Below the pieces are notes generated by a model, which was not told the origin of the DNA, ran no database searches, and was given only the letters and a program-made list of their open reading frames with translations. From DSOS01 sp035286585 (lineage in GTDB: Bacteria; Chloroflexota; Anaerolineae; Anaerolineales; UBA4823): DNA of 8,910 nucleotides. The stretch is from contig DATEDC010000241.1 in the NCBI GenBank assembly GCA_035286585.1, forward strand, positions 1 through 8,910, given 5' to 3'. Every line of letters begins with the position of its first letter. Position 1 is the stretch's first letter. Shown piece by piece: positions 5,040 to 8,910 of the stretch. The translations under genes and the position numbers were made by a program.

Positions 5040-5743
5040 TTTCCGCCTCCAGCTAAAAAATCCTCCGCCTGCTCTGTGTCCAGATCATAAGCTCGAGCTT
5101 TGCCGCCGTTGCCGCTGAATACTGGCTCGCTCTGGGCCTCCTGGGCTTTCGCCTGGCGCACAAATCGTTTGATTGTGCGCCCGGTGACCCGGTCCTGAAC
5201 CGATTTAACGTAGTGGGGGGATAGGCGCTCGGCGAGTTGTTCTTTGTTGGATTTCAGTTCACGGATCGCTGCCCGGCGGGCATGGATCTCTAGATCGTGT
5301 TCCTCATGCTGAAGCCGGCGTTCCTCCCGTTCAAGCCGGTTATCGCTGTCGTTCATATGATAGACCAGGTACGCGCCCAAGTTGAAGACCACCATTAGCC
5401 AGGGGGTCAGGAACAGCAGGGGGTCAACCGCACTCAGGTCTATCCTATATAGCTGGTTGTGTTTCAGCATATCGCCCAGGCCAACGACCATCGACCCGAC
5501 AAAATCCACCCAGACCAGACTGGTTGCGACGGTTTCTTGCAGGTCAGTTGTCGCGTTTGGCTGAGCGACGTGCAGCCAGGCGAGCAGGCCGATCTCGCTG
5601 AATGTCAGGAACGCAACTGAAACGACCATGCGCACCGTGTCAGAGACATCGGTCAGGCTGGTGCCCATATAGTCATATACCCGCCACGCCTGGTAGCAGA
5701 GCATGAGCACCGCGAACAGCGTCATCACATGCTTATTCTTCAT
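5036..5743 (-). CDS. Four-helix membrane protein with cytoplasmic coiled coil
   Basis: A 235-residue integral membrane protein of unrecognised family. Predicted membrane segments are near residues 7-24, 38-60, 72-92 and 108-130. A highly charged coiled-coil-like region follows (about 131-175, with LEREERRLQHEEHDLEIHARRAAIRELK-type heptads described here only in part), then a basic stretch (185-200) and a flexible acidic end. Both termini would be cytoplasmic with four spans. ATG at 5743 is preceded by AAGGA about nine bases upstream. It is the first gene after a regulated promoter and an attenuator-like leader, and it heads the operon with the zinc protein and small membrane peptides. Roles in exclusion, conjugation, partition anchoring or phage defence are all conceivable, but nothing in the sequence chooses between them. 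Confidence 0.85.
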   Translation of the reverse strand: MKNKHVMTLFAVLMLCYQAWRVYDYMGTSLTDVSDTVRMVVSVAFLTFSEIGLLAWLHVAQPNATTDLQETVATSLVWVDFVGSMVVGLGDMLKHNQLYRIDLSAVDPLLFLTPWLMVVFNLGAYLVYHMNDSDNRLEREERRLQHEEHDLEIHARRAAIRELKSNKEQLAERLSPHYVKSVQDRVTGRTIKRFVRQAKAQEAQSEPVFSGNGGKARAYDLDTEQAEDFLAGGGK

Positions 5744-5767
5744 CGACTTTTTCCTTTCCCGGGGTAT

Positions 5768-5795
5768 AAAAAGCCCCAGCGGTAGCCCGCTGGGG
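5768..5795 (-). terminator. Intrinsic terminator in the membrane-protein leader
   Basis: CCCCAGCGG (minus, 5787-5795) pairs perfectly with CCGCTGGGG (5774-5782) around a GCTA loop, followed by C and TTTTT. It may also catch read-through from the parA operon, since none is seen directly after the gene ending at 5972. It lies 25 bases upstream of the membrane-protein start codon. Confidence 0.75.
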
Positions 5796-5840
5796 ATATG
5801 CTATAATTTTTTCGCAGGTCAGCCCGCTGTTCCCCAGCGG
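5768..5840 (-). promoter_or_regulatory. Leader with alternative hairpins and terminator (attenuator-like)
   Basis: Four segments on the minus strand can pair in two ways. Segment 1 is CCGCTGGGG (5832-5840), segment 2 CAGCGGGCTG (5820-5829), segment 3 CCCCAGCGGGCTA (5783-5795 with flank), and segment 4 CCGCTGGGG (5774-5782). Pairing 3:4 makes a perfect nine-base terminator stem followed by TTTTT (5768-5772), with 1:2 as a separate hairpin. Segment 1 is identical to segment 4, so 1:3 would be a strong antiterminator. The leader begins near 5894 and the membrane-protein ATG is at 5743. The sensor or ligand is unknown, and no coding leader peptide was found. Confidence 0.6.
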
Positions 5841-5900
5841 TTTGATCTAGGGCCGGCTAGAGGTGTGAGCTTCTGGCCGGTCCGCTATTTAATTGGGCTC

Positions 5901-5929
5901 ATCGTAACATAGAACGTTACGCAAGTCAA
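5901..5929 (-). promoter_or_regulatory. Sigma70 promoter with 19-bp operator for the membrane-protein operon
   Basis: On the minus strand TTGACT (5924-5929) and TACGAT (5901-5906) are 17 bases apart. The spacer and -10 carry a perfect palindrome, CGTAAC-N7-GTTACG (5903-5921), the expected place for a repressor. The sequence around the -35 (CGCTTGACTTGC) closely matches that of the parA promoter. Predicted start near 5894. Confidence 0.7.
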
Positions 5930-5971
5930 GCGGTTTTAGCAAATCTCGTGTTGTTTTCTATAATTGCAAGT

Positions 5972-6226
5972 TTAGAAGCCGGGGAGAGTCTTCTTCGTTT
6001 CGGTTTCGATTTCCCCCGCTGCATACTGGCGGATGAAGTACCGCAGCGCCCACACGCTCAGCTCGTGGGTGTTCATGCCCAGCTCGCCGGCGATCTCCGT
6101 TATCCGTTTCCATTCGCTCAGACGCAGCCCGACTCCGCGCGCCCGGACCGGATCCGGGGGCAGTTCGACTGCCGGCTTGCCCGTCTCTGTTTTGGCCAAT
6201 ATGCTCAATTTTTCTCGTTTAACCAT
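5972..6226 (-). CDS. Ribbon-helix-helix protein, likely ParA partner
   Basis: An 84-residue protein whose residues 31-68 have the layout of a ribbon-helix-helix DNA-binding domain: a short strand (GVGLRL), helix one (SEWKRITEIAGELGM) and helix two (NTHELSVWALRYFIRQY). The basic, disordered N-terminus (residues 1-30) fits the flexible arm that stimulates ParA in type Ib partition partners, such as ParG-like or omega-like proteins. ATG at 6226 lies inside the end of parA (overlap 6205-6226), with GGAGG about ten bases upstream, so the pair is co-translated. As a small dimeric DNA-binding protein it probably binds a centromere and represses its own operon. The promoter-proximal palindromes in this window are natural candidate sites, but this is untested. 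Confidence 0.75.
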   Translation of the reverse strand: MVKREKLSILAKTETGKPAVELPPDPVRARGVGLRLSEWKRITEIAGELGMNTHELSVWALRYFIRQYAAGEIETETKKTLPGF

Positions 6227-6957
6227 TCGTTCACCACCTCCGCCAGTTCATCATATTGCTCCGCCAGTTTTCCTCGATCGAGGGGGGCGCCCCGGCCGGC
6301 AGCTGCCGCCGCCTTCACGCTCTTGCCGATGACTCCCAGGAGCGGGAGTCCGCTCAGCTGTAAATCTTCCATAGCTGCCCGGTGCAGGTTGAGCCGCTGG
6401 TCGTATTGGCACACCAGGATTCCCAGCAGCTCGAGCGCCGGATTCAATTCCCCCTTGAGCGACTCCAGGCTGGACAGGAACAGCTGCAGGCCGCGCAGGT
6501 CGAGCGCCGTGGGGAGGGTGGGTGCGATCACGCCATCGCTGGCGGTGAGCGCATTGACCACCAGAAGCCCCAGGCTGGGGCCACAGTCCAAAATCGTCAA
6601 ATCGAAGTCGTGTACACTGGCCAGAGCCCGCCTGAGCACGCTTTCCCGGCCATAGCGGGTGGTTAGCCCCAGCTCGGAATTGCTCAGAGCCAGGTCAGCT
6701 GGGGCCAGGTACAGCTGTGCGCCGAGCGGCCTGACGATATCGTCTATGGCCAGTTTACCAGGCCTGGTATCCCCCAATACCTCGGCCATGGACCGCCCGC
6801 TGCAGTCGCCCAGGGTCGCCAGGGTCAAACTGCTTTGCGGATCCAGATCGACCAACAGCACCCGCTTGCCCCGGCTGGCCAGGCCGGCCCCCAGGTTGAT
6901 CGCTGTGGTCGTTTTCCCGACTCCGCCCTTTTGATTAGCTACCGAAATCGCAATCAT
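6205..6957 (-). CDS. parA: ParA-family partition ATPase
   Basis: A 250-residue Walker-type ATPase that positions plasmid or element copies before division by cycling on and off the nucleoid. It has the deviant Walker A motif KGGVGKTT at residues 10-17 with the signature lysine, the A' motif VLLVDLDPQ around 33-41 and Walker B TILDCGPS at 121-128. The absence of an N-terminal helix-turn-helix domain and the small downstream ribbon-helix-helix gene point to the type Ib kind rather than P1/F type. ATG at 6957 is the first residue of the family core (MIAISVANQKGG). No Shine-Dalgarno sequence is visible and the promoter is so close that the mRNA may be leaderless. Chromosomal Soj-like function is less likely in this context. 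Confidence 0.93.
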   Translation of the reverse strand: MIAISVANQKGGVGKTTTAINLGAGLASRGKRVLLVDLDPQSSLTLATLGDCSGRSMAEVLGDTRPGKLAIDDIVRPLGAQLYLAPADLALSNSELGLTTRYGRESVLRRALASVHDFDLTILDCGPSLGLLVVNALTASDGVIAPTLPTALDLRGLQLFLSSLESLKGELNPALELLGILVCQYDQRLNLHRAAMEDLQLSGLPLLGVIGKSVKAAAAAGRGAPLDRGKLAEQYDELAEVVNEWLNEKN

Positions 6958-6965
6958 TGCCTATA

Positions 6966-6994
6966 ATGCTACCCGCGCATATTGTGCGAGTCAA
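6966..6994 (-). promoter_or_regulatory. Sigma70 promoter for the parA operon
   Basis: On the minus strand TTGACT (6989-6994) and TAGCAT (6966-6971) are 17 bases apart. The spacer contains CGCA-N5-TGCG (6976-6988), a candidate operator. The predicted start lies at about 6957-6960, at or just before the parA ATG. The flanking sequence (CGCTTGACTCGC) resembles the promoter at 5901-5929. Confidence 0.65.
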
Positions 6995-7005
6995 GCGATT
7001 GTATC

Positions 7006-7034
7006 AAAAAAGCCCTGGGGAAATCCCAGGGCTT
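7006..7034 (-). terminator. Intrinsic terminator after the recombinase gene
   Basis: A perfect ten-base stem, AAGCCCTGGG (7025-7034 on the minus strand) with CCCAGGGCTT (7010-7019), with a five-base loop and a run of six T (7006-7011), lies five bases beyond the recombinase stop codon. It separates this operon from the parA promoter. Confidence 0.85.
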
Positions 7035-7038
7035 CTGT

Positions 7039-8124
7039 TTACTTCAGTTTTACCCCCTCATTGGCAATCCGGGCTGCCTCGATATAGTGGTCAGGCATAA
7101 CCAGGCTGGTCCAGCCGCCCGCCTCCTTAAGTCGTTCTATCGGTGTTCCATGAAGGGCGGCTTGGGTTGCCCAGTAATGTCGGAGATCATGGGCTGATAG
7201 CCCTTTGACTCCTACCCTGGCACCCAGCACTCTAACCCGTTCAGTCAATGCCCGGGTGCCCATGCCCTGGTGGGTGAGCTGCCCCGTCATCGCCTTGCCG
7301 TCGAGCTTCGAGGCGCTCGCCCGCCAGATAGATCCCAGCACCGGCGCATCCTGGACCAGGTATGCCCTAGCTGTGCTCAACAGCGCCTCCGTCTTTTTTA
7401 GCGAGTGCGTCTGGACTTTGTTCACTTTTGGCCTGTAAAACCGCAGCTCCCCCGCTTTCAAGTCGAAGTCTCCAACCTGGAGCCTAGCCAGTTCTCCCAC
7501 ACGCAGGCCGAGATCCAGGAGCAGGCCAATAAGGAGGGCATCTCTACGCCCCTGGGGTGTATCTGGCTGCTTCTTCAGGGCCTTGGCCTGGTCCTCTGTG
7601 AGGGGGGTGGGCGCGGCCTTCCGGAATGCATTTTCCCCCCTTACCCAGCGGACCAGGCGCCGGGTAGGTATGCCGGCAGCTGTGCGCTCCTCGTCAATGT
7701 TCCTGCCCTCTATACGCCGGTAGCTTTTGATCGTCTGGATCCTGGCGTATTCAGCGTTCCCTAGGGTCTCCGCCTGCACAGCCAGCCGGCAGTACGCCTT
7801 GAGGGTCGCCAGGCGAACGTTCAAAGTAGCTATCGCATACCCCCCATCGCGCAGCCACTTGATAAACCCATCCACCAACCCCCAGGTAACCCCGCGCCAG
7901 GCTTCGGGATCCTTGTAGAAGTCGCCCGCCTGCAGTCCCTTCTCCATGAGATAGGCCGCGAAAAGTGCCAGGTCGTTTTCCTGCCTGTCGCGGGTGTTTT
8001 GCGCCAGGCGTGCCTGGTAATCCTTCCAGGCAGCCATGCCGGCCAGCTGATTTGCTATCTGGCCGGCGTCGCTTAGGGTTAGAGCCTGGGTGTGGTCGTC
8101 GATTTTGATCAGCTCATCAGGCAT
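7039..8124 (-). CDS. Tyrosine recombinase/integrase
   Basis: A 361-residue site-specific recombinase. An N-terminal core-binding (SAM-like) region covers about residues 20-130, and the catalytic domain begins near 175 (PLTEDQAKAL). The active-site set is visible: Arg208 in LGLRVGEL, a lysine in the beta hairpin (Lys236 or Lys233 in RPKVNKVQ), His312 and Arg315 in AHDLRHYWAT, Trp338 in AGGW at the usual His/Trp position, and nucleophile Tyr347 in DHYIEAA. It could integrate the element or resolve its dimers; no attachment site or tRNA gene is visible next to it, which leaves both open. ATG at 8124 shares a base with the upstream TAA (TAATG), with GGAGG five bases before it. A strong terminator follows. 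Confidence 0.95.
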   Translation of the reverse strand: MPDELIKIDDHTQALTLSDAGQIANQLAGMAAWKDYQARLAQNTRDRQENDLALFAAYLMEKGLQAGDFYKDPEAWRGVTWGLVDGFIKWLRDGGYAIATLNVRLATLKAYCRLAVQAETLGNAEYARIQTIKSYRRIEGRNIDEERTAAGIPTRRLVRWVRGENAFRKAAPTPLTEDQAKALKKQPDTPQGRRDALLIGLLLDLGLRVGELARLQVGDFDLKAGELRFYRPKVNKVQTHSLKKTEALLSTARAYLVQDAPVLGSIWRASASKLDGKAMTGQLTHQGMGTRALTERVRVLGARVGVKGLSAHDLRHYWATQAALHGTPIERLKEAGGWTSLVMPDHYIEAARIANEGVKLK

Positions 8125-8444
8125 TAATCCTCCAATTCCTGCTTGAGTTTCCGCACTCCTTGTGCATATGTACTACCTGTAGATAGACCAATATTTTCAC
8201 AGAGAGATGAAGGCATGCAGTCAGTGCAGTTCCACAGCTGCCCCGCCAACCATCTCCCACGCTCCTTGAGGGTTAGGCTTGCCCAAATCTTTTGTTTTTC
8301 AGGCTTTATGGCGATGTCATCTTCTTCAATGCCATCCCACCAGTTGTCGGAGGTATTCCAAACTCTGTCTAATGCTGCTTCAAGTGCCTCGCGCAAATAA
8401 CCTGGAGCATGTCCGCCGCGGGCCGGATTATATTTAGTTTTCAT
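8124..8444 (-). CDS. Hypothetical protein coupled to the recombinase
   Basis: A 106-residue protein of unrecognised family. I choose ATG at 8444 (MKTKYNPARGG), with AGGAG seven bases upstream, over an earlier in-frame start at 8486 that lacks one and would extend into the upstream gene. It has a basic N-terminus, a tryptophan-rich central part (DRVWNTSDNWWDGI), a helical segment (KPEKQKIWASLTLKERGRWLAGQLWNCT partly) with a CTDC motif, and a C-terminus ending in KLKQELED. The CTDC and a further Cys could bind metal, but the spacing does not match a known finger. It overlaps the upstream gene by 11 bases and its stop overlaps the recombinase start by one base, so it may be an accessory to recombination; that is inferred only from position. 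Confidence 0.75.
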   Translation of the reverse strand: MKTKYNPARGGHAPGYLREALEAALDRVWNTSDNWWDGIEEDDIAIKPEKQKIWASLTLKERGRWLAGQLWNCTDCMPSSLCENIGLSTGSTYAQGVRKLKQELED

Positions 8445-8817
8445 TTTGTGTCTCCTGGAGTCCCTTCGATTCGCTTTTTTTGCCATTATTGCCGGCCAGC
8501 TGAGCTGCCCTGGCCCGGATCGCCACGCGAGGCACGCCGGCCACGTTCACCGGCTCGGGGTAGATCGTCACCTTGCGCCCGCCCCATTCATCGGTGTCCT
8601 CGCTGCCCACGGCCTGGGCTATTTGGTGAGCCAGGGTCCGACTCATCACCACCCCCTTTTTGGCTTCCTGAAAATAGATTACGTATTTGGATGATTCGTC
8701 CTGGCCAAATCCAGAGTGCATTTTCTCAGGCTGGACCCGGGCAATCGTCAGAGTCACCGGCCCGTTGAGGTCGGCGCCGCTCGCGTAGCGCCTGGGGAAC
8801 ATCTGTTCTAGTTTCAT
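8434..8817 (-). CDS. Small phage-type protein, probable recombination-module gene
   Basis: A 127-residue protein starting MKLEQMFPRRYASGADLNGP. It resembles small phage and plasmid proteins found beside recombination (single-strand annealing or exonuclease) genes, which share an N-terminal FPxxY..ADL, a middle YF..KGVVM/L..T and GSxDTDxW.G..xTIYP. This resemblance is from memory and has no assigned function. It looks like a compact beta-rich domain with a charged, asparagine/lysine-rich tail (residues 108-127). ATG at 8817 has GGAGG seven bases upstream and overlaps the upstream stop (ATGA); an in-frame extension to 8904 is low-complexity and was not used. It leads into the 106-residue gene and the recombinase. 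Confidence 0.75.
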   Translation of the reverse strand: MKLEQMFPRRYASGADLNGPVTLTIARVQPEKMHSGFGQDESSKYVIYFQEAKKGVVMSRTLAHQIAQAVGSEDTDEWGGRKVTIYPEPVNVAGVPRVAIRARAAQLAGNNGKKSESKGLQETQNEN

Positions 8818-8910
8818 ATCCCCGCCTCCGTGCGCCCTTCGTGCGCCTTGGCCTGGGCTGCCCACAGGTGATAATGTGCCTCCAGGTTGCGCGCCTGCTG
8901 CCACTCGCCG
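8814..8910 (-). CDS. C-terminal end of an unknown gene (truncated by window)
   Basis: The last 31 codons of a gene enter from the right edge and end at TGA 8814-8816, overlapping the next start by four bases (ATGA). The visible residues (GEWQQARNLEAHYHLWAAQAKAHEGRTEAGI) are helical and could be the tail of a replication or recombination protein, but there is too little to assign. The coupled overlap supports the frame. Confidence 0.5.
   Translation of the reverse strand, partial: GEWQQARNLEAHYHLWAAQAKAHEGRTEAGI

Noticed and set aside
5948..6655. Long plus-strand frame (235 codons) opposite parA and the RHH gene
   Set aside because: It lies opposite two recognised protein genes, has serine/arginine-rich shadow-like composition and no ribosome site.
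7006..8124. Attachment site beside the recombinase gene
   Set aside because: No tRNA gene, direct repeat pair or crossover-like core could be identified near the gene.
1..8910. CRISPR array, tRNA, rRNA or insertion sequence
   Set aside because: No regularly spaced direct repeats of suitable length, no cloverleaf or rRNA-like sequence and no transposase were seen.

Overview
The window reads as bacterial DNA of fairly high GC content. Nearly every gene has a strong Shine-Dalgarno sequence, genes overlap in stop-start pairs, and the promoters are sigma70-like. The gene content is that of a plasmid-like mobile element: a plasmid, phage-plasmid or integrative element. Present are a ParA ATPase with a ribbon-helix-helix partner, a prim-pol/SF3 primase-helicase of the phage P4/plasmid type, a tyrosine recombinase, and a protein resembling small phage recombination-module proteins. 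The host cannot be named from sequence alone; Chloroflexota-like metagenomic elements are one possibility, but this is a weak impression. All protein genes lie on the minus strand, so transcription runs from high to low coordinates.

Layout in the direction of transcription: (1) 8910-7039: the tail of an unknown gene, a phage-like small protein, an unknown 106-residue protein and the tyrosine recombinase, all translationally coupled and closed by a strong terminator at 7006-7034. (2) 6994-5972: a ParA/ribbon-helix-helix partition operon whose promoter abuts the parA start codon. (3) 5929-4020: a promoter with a 19-bp operator, a leader that can fold into alternative hairpins including a terminator, and then six genes: a four-helix membrane protein with a cytoplasmic coiled coil, a small zinc-binding protein, a 30-residue membrane peptide, an 82-residue unknown, a DUF6166 protein and a 33-residue membrane peptide. 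(4) 4019-3505: a dense non-coding control region with a long inverted repeat, a plus-strand small-RNA unit with its own promoter, tandem operators and terminator, then a minus-strand terminator, promoter, second terminator and leader hairpin ahead of the primase. (5) 3443-1215: the primase-helicase. (6) 1218-1064: a mirrored iteron-like array around an AT-rich core, a candidate replication origin, followed by a promoter. (7) 998-1: three overlapping unknown genes, the last leaving the window.

Together these suggest an autonomously maintained element with replication (primase plus candidate origin), partition (ParA/RHH) and integration or resolution (tyrosine recombinase) functions. The least explained parts are the small-membrane-protein operon and the RNA-rich control regions in front of it and in front of the primase. 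The RNA and origin assignments come from sequence patterns only.
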